Shown here: positions 27,441-37,778 of the stretch, piece by piece
How the letters are laid out: every line of letters begins with the position of its first letter
How positions within the stretch are numbered: the stretch's first letter is position 1
From: Kroppenstedtia eburnea
GTDB lineage: Bacteria; Bacillota; Bacilli; Thermoactinomycetales; DSM-45169
Reading direction: 5' to 3'
Assembly: GCF_013282215.1 (NCBI RefSeq)
Contig: NZ_CP048103.1
Span: 372,001-436,000, forward strand
Length of the DNA: 64,000 bases
Notes under the pieces: model-generated
The model's database searches: none
What the model was told of the DNA's origin: nothing
What the model saw: the letters and a program-made list of their open reading frames with translations, nothing else
Program-made: the position numbers and the translations under genes

Positions 27441-30400
27441 ATGGAAAGTCAGCTGCAAGGTTTCGAGCTTTCACCGATTCAGAAAAGGATCTGGAAACTG
27501 AGACCGGAGAATGAGCGACATCCGTATCAGATGAAATTGGCTATTTCCATTGAAGGAAATCTGGACCGCAGACGACTGAAGGAAGCGTTGGGACGATGGG
27601 TTGAAAGGCATGAGAGCCTGCGCACGGAATATCACTGGGTTGTCGGGATGAGATATCCCCTGCAAGTGATCAAGGAGCAGAGGGAGTTTTCTATTGAGGA
27701 ATCGGATTGGGATCCCGGGAGAAGTGAAAAGGAAGTTCTGAGGGAAATAGGGGGATCTGATGGATTGTCAGCTCGGCTGATCCGTCAATCTCCTGACCGG
27801 CACGTACTCCTTTTGTCGATTCCGACGATTTGTGCTGACTTGGAGACGAAAACTATTCTCAGGGAGTTGGTCCGCTTATACAGCGATCCGGAGAGCGAAA
27901 GAGAAGAAGCACTTCAATATGTGGCTGTTTCCGATTGGCTCAACGAAGTTCTTCATTCGGAGGAAGGAAGAACAGGCAGAGAATACTGGGACCGGGTTGA
28001 TTATCAATCCCTTCTCGATATTGGTCTTCCCGGAGAAAAAAAACACAAGTCTCCTTTTGAGCCTTCTCTTGTTTCGTTTCCAATAAAAGAAGAAACAAAA
28101 GAAAAAATAGATAGGTTCTCCCGCAAATATCAACTGCCCCACTGGCAGATCCTCCTGTCAGCTTGGGCGGTGTTGTTACGTTTTTTGACCGGCAAAGAGG
28201 ATGTTTTGGTGGGAACCGGCTTTACCGGAAGAACAGATGAAGAACTGGCGGAAGTCATTGGGAGTTTATCACGGTATGTTCCGATTCGGAGCAAGATCAC
28301 TTCGGAAACTCCTTTTGAAAAAGTTTTGACACAGATTGGCAGACTGACAGGGGAAGCAGAGCAGTGGCAGGAATGCTTTAACCCCGGAGGGGGAGACAGA
28401 GAGGATCGCCGTTTTCCCTTTGCTTTTGATGCGTTGGATTTGGCGGGGAAATGTTCCGGAGGAGGGGTCTCTTTCTCCATCCGGGATCAGGTGGTGCATC
28501 TGGAACCTTTTCATGTCAGGTTATCCTTTGTGATGAAGGAAAACGGCTGGTTTGTGGAATTCAACTACGATAAAAATGTGTTAACAGAGCAGAGTGTCCG
28601 GATATTGGGAGGCCAGCTTTTCACCTTATTGGATAGTGCACTGGAACACCCGGAGTCACCCATCCGACAATTGAAGATGATAAGCGCTTCGGAAAAGCAG
28701 CAGGTTCTGTCCGGGTTTAATCGGGGGACCGTGTCGAAGCCTCCGGAAAAATGTTTGCACGAGTTGTTTGAGGAGCAAGTGGCGAAAACGCCGAACCGGA
28801 TGGCTGTCAAAATGGGAAGCCGATCTTTGACTTATGAAGAACTGGATCGGAAGGCGAACGGTCTGGCGGAACAGCTGGTCCGCATAGGAGTGCGGCCCGA
28901 GTCAATCATTGGAATTTGTGCCGATCGTTCGCTTGAAATGGTGATGGGGATGTTGGGAGTCCTGAAAGCGGGCGCCGCCTATCTACCTCTCGATCCCGGC
29001 CAACCGGAATCCAGGATCCATTCCATCTTGGAAGATGCCACTCCCGTTGCGGTCTTAACTCAGAAAAAATGGGTCCGCCATTTCGAAGGATTTACAGGAC
29101 AAAAGGTTTTTCTGGAAGAGAGTGATGGTTGGAATCAAACAGTTCCTCCCAATGTACATGTGAAGTCGGAATCCCCGGCATATGTCATCTATACCTCGGG
29201 CTCCACAGGCCTTCCCAAAGGTGTTGTTGTGGAACACCGAGCTGTCTGCAACCATATGGAGTGGATGAATCAACGGTTTCCCTTGACCAAAGGGGATCGG
29301 GTTTTGCAAAAAACCTCCATGAGTTTCGATGCATCCATTTGGGAATTTTATGCTCCCTTGTTGTCAGGGGCCTGTCTGGTGATGGCTGAACCGGGAATTC
29401 ACACGGACCCCTTTGATTTGGCGGATGCTGTGATCCGGGAACGGATTTCCGTTCTTCAGGTTGTTCCTTCCATGTTGCGGATGTTGTTGGAAGAAAGCCG
29501 CTTCCATGAGTGTACAGGCTTAAAACGGGTGTTCAGCGGTGGAGAGGAATTAACAGTCGAACTGACGGGAGAATTTTTCCGCTGTTTGCCTGAGACTGCT
29601 TTAATCAACCTTTATGGGCCCACGGAGACGTGCATTCAGGTTTTGTATTATGAATGCAGAGGTGAGGAGTCGGGAAGCATTCCGATCGGAACTCCCATAT
29701 CCAACATGGGAATTTTCATTTTGGATGAAAGTATGGAGCCTGTTCCCATCGGCATGGTCGGTGAAATTTATGTGGCAGGTCCCGGCTTGGCGAAAGGATA
29801 TCTCAACCGTCCGAAGTTAACGAATGAGAGGTTCCTTCCCCATCCCTTTGGCAAAGGGCGGCTGTATAAAACCGGAGATTTGGGAAGATGGTTGCCTGAT
29901 GGAAATGTGGAATTTGTGGGGCGGCGGGACCACCAGCTCAAAATCAGAGGTTTTCGGGTGGAGCCGGGAGAGGTTGAAGAAGCGCTGCGTAAACATGATT
30001 CCATCCGTGATGTGGTGGTGGTCGGAGGAAAAACCCCGGGGGAAAGTGTCTCGCTATGTGCATATGTCATCACCAAAGGGAAATCAGATGTGGCCACTTT
30101 GAGAAACCACCTTTCACAGTGGTTGCCTGATTATATGATTCCTTCCCATATAGTATTTATGGAACAGTTTCCGATGACACTCAGCGGGAAGGTGGATCGT
30201 GACGCGCTTCCGGAACCACAGGTGGCACAGATGGTGAAGGAGGACTCAGGTGGGCAACCCACCACTGCCTGGGAAGAAGAAGCGGTCCGTATTTGGTCGG
30301 AAGTACTCGGGGTGGGACGGGTGGGTATCCACCACAACTTTTTTGAATTGGGAGGGCATTCCTTGTTGGCTGTACAGGTAACCTCCCAAGCCCGCCGTCA

Positions 30401-33400
30401 ATTTGGTATTCATGTTCCTATCCAATGGATTTTTGACTACCCGGTTCTCTGCGAATGGGCAAAACAGATCGAGAAGCAAAAGAGCGGCGGGAAAAAAGAG
30501 GAGCGCCCCACCCTTCAGGCACTTGCCCGAAGAAATCAAACAATTCCTCTGACTTATTCTCAGCAAGGTTTATGGTTTATTGAACAGTTGGAGCCGGAGT
30601 CGCCGCTTTACAACGTTCCGAGGCTTTATCGACTGAAAGGGAAGTTAAACCGTGAGTCCGCCGAAAAAAGCTTTATGGCATTGGCCAATCGACACGAAAT
30701 CCTTCGAGCCACTTTTTATGAGGAAGACGGAAAGCCTGTCCAAATCATCAATGATTCCTCCTTTCCGGAAATAGTTTTCCATCCTGTAATGTCGGAAGCG
30801 GAGGCCAGGCGGCGAGTGGATGAGAAAGCACGACAGCCATTTGATTTGGAGAAGGGTCCGTTGTTGAGAGTGGATTTTTTCTCATTGGACACTGAACAAC
30901 ATCTGTTACTTGTGAACATGCATCATTTGATCTGTGATTTGTGGTCCATGGACATATTGATCAAGGATTGGATGAGTTTTTATGAGAGTGATCGTACCGG
31001 TCAGCACCCTTCTCAGGAAAAGTTGCCGATCCAATTCACGGATTATGCCCGCTGGGAAAAGGACCTGTTGACTGCAGAGACGATGGAGCGGCAACTGGAG
31101 TTCTGGAAAAACAAATTGGGAGGAGATCTCCCCGCTCTAACTCTCTTTCCGGATCAATCCCGCAGTGTTACACGTTCTTTCCATGGAAAGGAAGAACGGT
31201 TCCGGATTCCCGCGGATGTGATGGAAGGGTTGCGAAGGGTCGGAGAACGTCGGAATGCGACGTTGTATATGACGATGATGGCGGCTTTTCAGGCACTGTT
31301 GCACCGGTACTCCGATCAGAAGGAGATGGTGGTTGGAACACCTGTTGCCGGACGGACAGAAGCGGGAACGGAAGATATGATTGGATGTTTCGTCAACACT
31401 TTGGCGATTCGGACGGATCTTTCCGGAGATCCCACGTTTAACACCTTGTTGGACAGGGTGAAAGAGGAGTTTTTGCAGGCTTTTGATCATCAGGATATAC
31501 CCTTTGAAAAAATCGTGCAGGGATTGCAACCGGATCGGGATCTGAGCCATTCCCCGCTGTTTCAGGTGATGCTCGCTTTTCAGAGTCGGGCTCATTCCAT
31601 TCAGGGCTTATCAGGTCTTGAAATCAAAGGAAACGAGTATATCCATACAGGAACCTCCAAATTTGATTTGACCCTTTATATTGAATCAGAAGAAGAAGAT
31701 TGGGTCGGTTATTGGGAATACCGGACAGATCGTTTTGAAGAGGAAGCCATCCGACGGATGTCTGATCATTTTTTGAATCTGCTCCAAGCAATTGCAAGGG
31801 CGCCGGAAGAGCCGATTGCCAGGATGGATATACTCACGGAAAAGGAAAAACAGAAGGTTCTCTGTGAATGGAACGATACCGATGTGTCCTACCCTTCAGA
31901 TCGATGCCTGCATCAATTGTTTGAAGAGCAGGTGGATTTGACACCGGATGCCGTGGCGGCTGTTTTCAAGAATGATGAAATCACCTATCGCTGTTTGGAA
32001 GAGCAATCGAACCGTCTGGCGCACTTTCTTAAGGAACATGGAATCCGGGAAGAGACTTGTGTAGGTGTTTACATGGAACGTTCCTTGGAGCTGGTGACAG
32101 CGCTTATGGGAATATTGAAAGCCGGGGGAACCTTTTTGCCCTTGGATACTGAGGCACCTACTTCCAGAACCCTTGGCATCCTGCAGGATGCCAATGCTCC
32201 CCTTTGCCTGACACAAGCACATCTGGCCGTGAGATTTGCCACGGATTCCCCCATCAGGTTTCTATCTGTGGATGCAATGGATAATAAGCTGGACAGATAT
32301 CCGTCTTCCCGGGTACAGTCGGGAGTTTCCCCCGATCATCTGGTTTCCGTCTACTATACTTCGGGATCCACCGGTCAGCCGAAGGGAGTGGCGAGCACCC
32401 ACAGGGGATGGGTGAATCGCATGCATTGGATGCAGCGGCAACACCGGTTACAGCCGGGGGAATCAGTGCTGCAGAAAACGACATTAACTTTTGATGATGC
32501 AGCAGTTGAATTTTTTTGGCCGTTAATGGTGGGTGCCAAGATTTCACTGATGGAACCGGGGATGCATCGGGATCCGCGGGCGATTCTGGATGAGGGGAAG
32601 CGCCATCAAGTCTCCGTGATGCAGTTTGTCCCCAGTATGCTCAAAATGGTGTTGGACGAGATAACAGAGGAAGACAAACGTGCGCTGGATCGATTGCGTG
32701 TAGTGATCTCCAGCGGAGAAGCACTTCACGGTGATTTGGTGAAAAGGTTTTTGCAGCGCATGCCGGGCAAGCTTTTTAACACTTGGGGAGCAACTGAAGT
32801 TTCCATTGATTCCACCATGCATGCTTGTTCAGAAGCCGACGTGCAGGATGCTGTAGTATCCGTGGGACGTCCTATAGACAATAACCAAGTCTATGTATTG
32901 GACCGGAATCTGCAACCGGTTCCCACGGGTGTGGCCGGAGACCTCTACATCGGCGGGCTTGGAGTGGCCCGGGGGTATCTGAACCAACCGGAACGCACCG
33001 TGCAGGCTTTTTTACCTCATCCGTTCCGTGAGGGGCTGCGGATGTATCGAACCGGTGATCGTGGCTATTTCCGAGAGGACGGCAGAATCATGTTCCTCGG
33101 TCGGGAAGACAATCAGGTGAAAATCAGGGGCATGCGGGTGGAAATCGGAGAAATCGAGAATGCAATTTTGCAGCATGAAGAAGTCAAGGAAGCTGTTGTG
33201 ATTCTTCGGGAGGATGATCCTTCGGCCAAGAAGTTGGCAGCTTATCTCGTCAGTGCCGCAGATGGGCCCTTGGATTATGGAAAGCTGAGAGCGGATCTTC
33301 AGAATAAGCTTCCGGAATACATGATCCCTGCATACTACGTCGGTTTGGATCGACTCCCGCTTAATTCCAATGGGAAAGTGGACCGTTCGGCTCTGCCTGC

Positions 33401-36400
33401 TCCGGATTCCTCCCACTTGGCATGGGAAGAGGATTTTGTTGAGCCTGGAACGGAAACGGAAAAAACCGTGGCAGCCATTTGGGCTGATTTGCTGGGGTTG
33501 GATCAGGTGGGGATACGGGATGACTTTTTCAAATTGGGTGGACATTCCCTGTTGGCTGTTCAGGCCATTTCCCGGATCATGGATATCACGGGAGTGAAGC
33601 TTCCGCTCCGCGTATTCTTTGAAAAGTCGACCATTGAAGATCTTGCTGCCCGGATTGATCGAAAAAAAGGAAAAAAACCGTCTTCAAAGTCCATCAAAAG
33701 GACAGGGCGTACTGAAAACCTGCCTCTTTCCTTCGCACAGCAGAGGTTGTGGTTTTTGCAACAGCTCAACCCGGAGAGTTCTGTTTACAATATGCCGATG
33801 TGTTACATCATCCATGGGGATCTGAGTGTACAAGCATTCAAAGAGAGCCTGAATCAGTTGATGGATCGACACACGATCTTGCGCACCGTATTTGAAGCGA
33901 ATGCGGATGGTCATCCACTTCAATCCGTCAGAATGCAGTGTCGATTGCCCTTTGAATACAAGGATTTGTCCCACCTTCCTCCGGAAGAAAAAGAAGAAAT
34001 GTTGCAGAGGATTTTTCACGAGGAAGCTCGTCGTCCCTTTCAATTGACCCAAGGTCCTCTGTTTCGGGTACAGTTGGTTCACTGTGGTGAACGGGAATAC
34101 CGTTTGATCTTCAATATGCATCACATTATTTCCGACGGTTGGTCCGTGGGACTCCTGATTCGGGAGATTTCGTCGATTTACACAGGAATGGTTGAAGGGA
34201 AAAGGGCTGATTTACCTCCCCTCCCCATTCAATATTCCGATTATGCTCTTTGGCAGCAGGAACATCTGACAGACGAACTTTTAAAAGACCAGTTGACTTA
34301 TTGGAAGAGGCAGTTGGGGGGAGAGATCCCCACCTTGCAACTGCCGGTGGACAAGAGCAGTGAATCGGAGGCTCCATGCAACAGCCGAATGAGTTGCCGT
34401 TTACCGGAGGACTTGGTGAAGCGGTTGAAAGAGATCAGCCATAAGGAACAGGCGACGTTGTTTATGACTTTGTCGGCCGCTTTTAATGTCCTATTACACC
34501 GAATGACAGATCAGGATGATATTTTGGTGGGGACACCGATTGTCAACCGGGATCAAAAGGAACTGGAGAGCTTGATCGGTCTGTTTCTCAATACGCTGGT
34601 ATTGCGGACGGACCTGTCCGGAAACCCGTCTTTCACTGAATTACTGAAACGGGTGCATCAAACCTCCCTGGATGCTTATTCCCACAAGGATGTTCCTTTT
34701 GAACGGGTGGTTGAGGAAGTGCAACCGAAACGCTCGTTAAACCGGAATCCCTTGTTTGATGTCATGATCAACTATGTCACCCGGGAGGAGATTGATGACC
34801 ATCTGTGGGATATTCCCGGATTAAAAGTGGAGGAACAAGACTCTCTCGAAATGGAGTCCAAATTTTTCATGACCCTCTACTTCTTTGAAAAGGAGCAGGG
34901 ATTGCAACTGGATTTGGTCTATCGAGCGGACAAGTTTTCCGATTCACGAATGAAGGAAATGTTGAACCAATACCGAGGTCTTTTGCATCAAATTGCCAAA
35001 GAACCTCACCGGGACATCCATTCCTATTCATTGGTGACTCCGGAAGCTGAGAAAACCTTGCCGGATCCCAGTGTCCCGATACAGGAAGTCGAATTAAAAC
35101 CGGTGACAAAGATGTTTGAAGAACAGGCGGAACGTCTGCCTGAGCAGGTTGCTGTCATTCAGGGGGAGAATCGGTGGACTTACCGTGACCTGAAAAAGCA
35201 CTCCGACTATTTAGCATGGAAGTTGTATAAAAAAGGGGTTCAAAAGGGAGAGACAGTGGCTGTAACCGGTGGGAAAAGCTTTGAGTTGATCGCAGGGATT
35301 CTCGCAGTTTGGAAAATAGGCGGCATCTTTTTACCTGTGGATGAACATCTTCCCTCAAAACGAAGGGAACATCTTTTACAGGAAGCCCAAGCTGCAATCC
35401 TGTTGAATTTCTCACAAGAGAAACTTGAATCCCGTCCATCCTCCATCCAAGTTTGGCGTCCGGATCCAGAGGATGTGGAGCTTCGCCTTCCCGGTTCGGA
35501 GGAATATATGAAACATCCGGAACTGAATGATCCCGCCTATATATATTTCACTTCCGGGACAACGGGCAGACCGAAAGGTATTATGGGGCAGCATAAAGGG
35601 TTGAGTCATTTCCTCGATTGGCAGAGAAAAGAGTTTGGGATTCAACCCCGGGACCGTTTTGCTCAACTGACACATATTTCATTTGATGCTTTTCTGAGAG
35701 ATGTGTTTATGCCTTTGGTCAGCGGAGCCACGATCTGTTTGCCTCAGGAACCGATAAGTTATGAAGCGGATCACATTTTTCCATGGCTGGAAAGGGAAAA
35801 GATCAGTGTATTGCATCTCGTTCCGTCCCTGATTCAGTCGTGGCTGACCGACAAGGTGGTTCCCGGCCGGTTGCCATCGTTGCGTTATGTGTTCTTTTCC
35901 GGGGAAGCACTGACCGCTTCCCTGATTGAAAGGTGGCGGAATAAATTTTCGTCGGATATCCAGTTGATCAATCTCTACGGCCCTACAGAAACGACAATGG
36001 TCAAAAGCTATACCCGTGTACCCCGGAAAATATCGGCCGGTGTTCAACCCTTGCAACAACCGATGCCTCAAACACAAGTTCTGATCTTTAACCGAAGGCA
36101 AAATCTGTGCGGTATCGGCGAAGTGGGAGAAGTGGTTATCCGCACTCCTTACCGGACAAAGGGTTATATCAACGATCCCGAAAAAAATGCCGAGTCCTTT
36201 GTACCCAATCCCTTTAACCCCGACTCGGATGAGGATTTGTTGTTTAGAACGGGAGATCTGGGGAGGTACAGACCAGATGGTTCACTGGAGATCCTGGGCA
36301 GGCGGGATCACCAAGTGAAGATCCGGGGAATCCGGGTGGATCTGAACGAAGTGGTTTCCACTTTGGCTCAGCACCCGCAGGTTGCTTTCTCTGCGGCAAA

Positions 36401-36938
36401 GGTTTGGGACATTGAGGGGGATTCGGTTCTTGCCGCTTATGTCATTCCTTCAAATGAAAGTTGTGCAGAGAACGTTTTGAGGAGTTACCTCGGAAATCAT
36501 CTTCCTGCAACAATGGTTCCATCCTTCTTTCTGTTTTTGGATCAAATGCCGTTGACAAGCAGTGGAAAGGTGGACTACAGTCAGCTGCCCAAGCCGGTGA
36601 GAAAGACAAACCACGCCCGGAAAAACGAATTTTCCACATCGGAGCAGAAAGCGTTGGCAAAGATTTGGTCAGATATTCTGGGAAGAAAGAAAGCCAGCGT
36701 GGATGACAACTTCTTTGAGCTGGGCGGACATTCGTTGATGGCTTTGAGAATCATCTCACGCATCAAGGATGTATTTGGCATTTCCCTGGAGCTGAAATCA
36801 ATTTTTGAAGCGCCGACCATTTCTGAATTGGCGGCATTGATCCAGGAGAGGAAGAGACAGAAGACATCCTTTGCTGAATCGGAAATCCAAGCGCTTCAAA
36901 GGGATCGTTATCGGGTGAGTCATTTTGTCAAGAAGTGA
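27441..36938 (+). CDS. Nonribosomal peptide synthetase, three modules (C*-A-T-C-A-T-C-A-T)
   Basis: 3165 residues. Module 1: condensation-like domain (~1-430) in which HHxxxDG is replaced by PTICADL (128-134), adenylation (~450-955, code DAWQFGLIQK, one residue from a known Gln code), carrier Ser974. Module 2: condensation (His1161-1162, Asp1166, HHLICDL with Leu for Gly), adenylation (code DDVQISTIDK), carrier Ser2036. Module 3: condensation (His2227-2228, HHIISDG), adenylation (FDAFLRDVF type, code DARHFSLMVK), carrier Ser3098. No epimerase, methyltransferase or thioesterase is present, so the chain should pass to the C-A-T-TE protein. Codes for modules 2 and 3 are not assigned. GAGGGGG precedes the ATG. 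Confidence 0.95.
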   Translation: MESQLQGFELSPIQKRIWKLRPENERHPYQMKLAISIEGNLDRRRLKEALGRWVERHESLRTEYHWVVGMRYPLQVIKEQREFSIEESDWDPGRSEKEVLREIGGSDGLSARLIRQSPDRHVLLLSIPTICADLETKTILRELVRLYSDPESEREEALQYVAVSDWLNEVLHSEEGRTGREYWDRVDYQSLLDIGLPGEKKHKSPFEPSLVSFPIKEETKEKIDRFSRKYQLPHWQILLSAWAVLLRFLTGKEDVLVGTGFTGRTDEELAEVIGSLSRYVPIRSKITSETPFEKVLTQIGRLTGEAEQWQECFNPGGGDREDRRFPFAFDALDLAGKCSGGGVSFSIRDQVVHLEPFHVRLSFVMKENGWFVEFNYDKNVLTEQSVRILGGQLFTLLDSALEHPESPIRQLKMISASEKQQVLSGFNRGTVSKPPEKCLHELFEEQVAKTPNRMAVKMGSRSLTYEELDRKANGLAEQLVRIGVRPESIIGICADRSLEMVMGMLGVLKAGAAYLPLDPGQPESRIHSILEDATPVAVLTQKKWVRHFEGFTGQKVFLEESDGWNQTVPPNVHVKSESPAYVIYTSGSTGLPKGVVVEHRAVCNHMEWMNQRFPLTKGDRVLQKTSMSFDASIWEFYAPLLSGACLVMAEPGIHTDPFDLADAVIRERISVLQVVPSMLRMLLEESRFHECTGLKRVFSGGEELTVELTGEFFRCLPETALINLYGPTETCIQVLYYECRGEESGSIPIGTPISNMGIFILDESMEPVPIGMVGEIYVAGPGLAKGYLNRPKLTNERFLPHPFGKGRLYKTGDLGRWLPDGNVEFVGRRDHQLKIRGFRVEPGEVEEALRKHDSIRDVVVVGGKTPGESVSLCAYVITKGKSDVATLRNHLSQWLPDYMIPSHIVFMEQFPMTLSGKVDRDALPEPQVAQMVKEDSGGQPTTAWEEEAVRIWSEVLGVGRVGIHHNFFELGGHSLLAVQVTSQARRQFGIHVPIQWIFDYPVLCEWAKQIEKQKSGGKKEERPTLQALARRNQTIPLTYSQQGLWFIEQLEPESPLYNVPRLYRLKGKLNRESAEKSFMALANRHEILRATFYEEDGKPVQIINDSSFPEIVFHPVMSEAEARRRVDEKARQPFDLEKGPLLRVDFFSLDTEQHLLLVNMHHLICDLWSMDILIKDWMSFYESDRTGQHPSQEKLPIQFTDYARWEKDLLTAETMERQLEFWKNKLGGDLPALTLFPDQSRSVTRSFHGKEERFRIPADVMEGLRRVGERRNATLYMTMMAAFQALLHRYSDQKEMVVGTPVAGRTEAGTEDMIGCFVNTLAIRTDLSGDPTFNTLLDRVKEEFLQAFDHQDIPFEKIVQGLQPDRDLSHSPLFQVMLAFQSRAHSIQGLSGLEIKGNEYIHTGTSKFDLTLYIESEEEDWVGYWEYRTDRFEEEAIRRMSDHFLNLLQAIARAPEEPIARMDILTEKEKQKVLCEWNDTDVSYPSDRCLHQLFEEQVDLTPDAVAAVFKNDEITYRCLEEQSNRLAHFLKEHGIREETCVGVYMERSLELVTALMGILKAGGTFLPLDTEAPTSRTLGILQDANAPLCLTQAHLAVRFATDSPIRFLSVDAMDNKLDRYPSSRVQSGVSPDHLVSVYYTSGSTGQPKGVASTHRGWVNRMHWMQRQHRLQPGESVLQKTTLTFDDAAVEFFWPLMVGAKISLMEPGMHRDPRAILDEGKRHQVSVMQFVPSMLKMVLDEITEEDKRALDRLRVVISSGEALHGDLVKRFLQRMPGKLFNTWGATEVSIDSTMHACSEADVQDAVVSVGRPIDNNQVYVLDRNLQPVPTGVAGDLYIGGLGVARGYLNQPERTVQAFLPHPFREGLRMYRTGDRGYFREDGRIMFLGREDNQVKIRGMRVEIGEIENAILQHEEVKEAVVILREDDPSAKKLAAYLVSAADGPLDYGKLRADLQNKLPEYMIPAYYVGLDRLPLNSNGKVDRSALPAPDSSHLAWEEDFVEPGTETEKTVAAIWADLLGLDQVGIRDDFFKLGGHSLLAVQAISRIMDITGVKLPLRVFFEKSTIEDLAARIDRKKGKKPSSKSIKRTGRTENLPLSFAQQRLWFLQQLNPESSVYNMPMCYIIHGDLSVQAFKESLNQLMDRHTILRTVFEANADGHPLQSVRMQCRLPFEYKDLSHLPPEEKEEMLQRIFHEEARRPFQLTQGPLFRVQLVHCGEREYRLIFNMHHIISDGWSVGLLIREISSIYTGMVEGKRADLPPLPIQYSDYALWQQEHLTDELLKDQLTYWKRQLGGEIPTLQLPVDKSSESEAPCNSRMSCRLPEDLVKRLKEISHKEQATLFMTLSAAFNVLLHRMTDQDDILVGTPIVNRDQKELESLIGLFLNTLVLRTDLSGNPSFTELLKRVHQTSLDAYSHKDVPFERVVEEVQPKRSLNRNPLFDVMINYVTREEIDDHLWDIPGLKVEEQDSLEMESKFFMTLYFFEKEQGLQLDLVYRADKFSDSRMKEMLNQYRGLLHQIAKEPHRDIHSYSLVTPEAEKTLPDPSVPIQEVELKPVTKMFEEQAERLPEQVAVIQGENRWTYRDLKKHSDYLAWKLYKKGVQKGETVAVTGGKSFELIAGILAVWKIGGIFLPVDEHLPSKRREHLLQEAQAAILLNFSQEKLESRPSSIQVWRPDPEDVELRLPGSEEYMKHPELNDPAYIYFTSGTTGRPKGIMGQHKGLSHFLDWQRKEFGIQPRDRFAQLTHISFDAFLRDVFMPLVSGATICLPQEPISYEADHIFPWLEREKISVLHLVPSLIQSWLTDKVVPGRLPSLRYVFFSGEALTASLIERWRNKFSSDIQLINLYGPTETTMVKSYTRVPRKISAGVQPLQQPMPQTQVLIFNRRQNLCGIGEVGEVVIRTPYRTKGYINDPEKNAESFVPNPFNPDSDEDLLFRTGDLGRYRPDGSLEILGRRDHQVKIRGIRVDLNEVVSTLAQHPQVAFSAAKVWDIEGDSVLAAYVIPSNESCAENVLRSYLGNHLPATMVPSFFLFLDQMPLTSSGKVDYSQLPKPVRKTNHARKNEFSTSEQKALAKIWSDILGRKKASVDDNFFELGGHSLMALRIISRIKDVFGISLELKSIFEAPTISELAALIQERKRQKTSFAESEIQALQRDRYRVSHFVKK

Positions 36939-36976
36939 ATGGTTGTGCCGATCCGAGACCTGGGTGGGATATTTGT

Positions 36977-37004
36977 AAAGAGGCCGATGCTTGGCCTCTT
37001 TTTT
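36977..37004 (+). terminator. Terminator after the large synthetase
   Basis: AAAGAGGCC pairs with GGCCTCTTT around a 7-base loop, followed by T. It separates the synthetase from the downstream GNAT-to-ACP operon. Confidence 0.92.
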
Positions 37005-37134
37005 ATTAGGAAATGAAGACTGTGGTTTTTGTGGTCAGTTATTTGCGTAAATTACGGATGTGGTGGCAAAGGAGCTGTTTTAATCTAATGGTAAGAAAAA
37101 GATTGGATGTAATTAGTGGAAAGGGTTGGTATCG

Positions 37135-37773
37135 ATGAAGGGGCATTTGGTTCAAATTGCTCCCCTTGAAGAAGAGGACTTCAAGCTGATGTCCCAATGG
37201 CTGCGACCATCAATGGCCAGTGCCCTCGGAAGCGGGAAGCAGGACTTTGTCAGGGCGGATCAATTGAAGGAGGAAATTACAAAGGGGCCTGTTAATTATG
37301 TCACCATTTTGACCCATCATGATGAAAAAATAGGATTTGTTTCGTGGAAAAAAATGCAATATGAAGGCAGTTATGAGTTGGGAGGGATCGTTGGGGATCA
37401 GAAACTTTGGGATTCCGGTTGCGGGGCGGAAGCCACTTTTCTGGTGATGGACCACCTTTTTCAATTTAAGAATGCTCATCGGGTTCAATTTATCACCGGC
37501 CTGTTCAATAAGCGAACCATGAGCATGCTGATGAAACATCATGTTGTTATGGAAGGAATTTTAAGAGACTACAATTTTGTGGACGGAGAGTACCACGATG
37601 CTGTGATTTGGTCGGTGCTGAGGGATGAATACTATTCCGTGGCGGAGTATGGAACCCCCACCACAGTGATTCCCGAAGAGGAAAAAGCACAAGCGAAAGA
37701 AGAATTCCGGAAATTTTTAGAGGAGAAGTGGAGCACGGAAATCTTTGACAATCTGGTTCGGGACGGGAGGTGA
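37135..37773 (+). CDS. GNAT family N-acetyltransferase
   Basis: About 212 residues, MKGHLVQIAPLEEEDFKLM, with AAAGGG before the ATG. The GNAT fold is seen in IGFVSWKKMQ, YELGGIVGDQKLWDSGCGAEATFLVMDHLF (a RimJ/RimL-like acetyl-CoA segment) and the end of the fold near residue 165, followed by a charged helical tail. It may acylate an amine in the peptide or a precursor, or modify the product for self-protection. Its stop overlaps the region of the next gene's start, so it heads a tight operon that runs to the ACP gene. Confidence 0.78.
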   Translation: MKGHLVQIAPLEEEDFKLMSQWLRPSMASALGSGKQDFVRADQLKEEITKGPVNYVTILTHHDEKIGFVSWKKMQYEGSYELGGIVGDQKLWDSGCGAEATFLVMDHLFQFKNAHRVQFITGLFNKRTMSMLMKHHVVMEGILRDYNFVDGEYHDAVIWSVLRDEYYSVAEYGTPTTVIPEEEKAQAKEEFRKFLEEKWSTEIFDNLVRDGR

Positions 37774-37778
37774 TCTTC

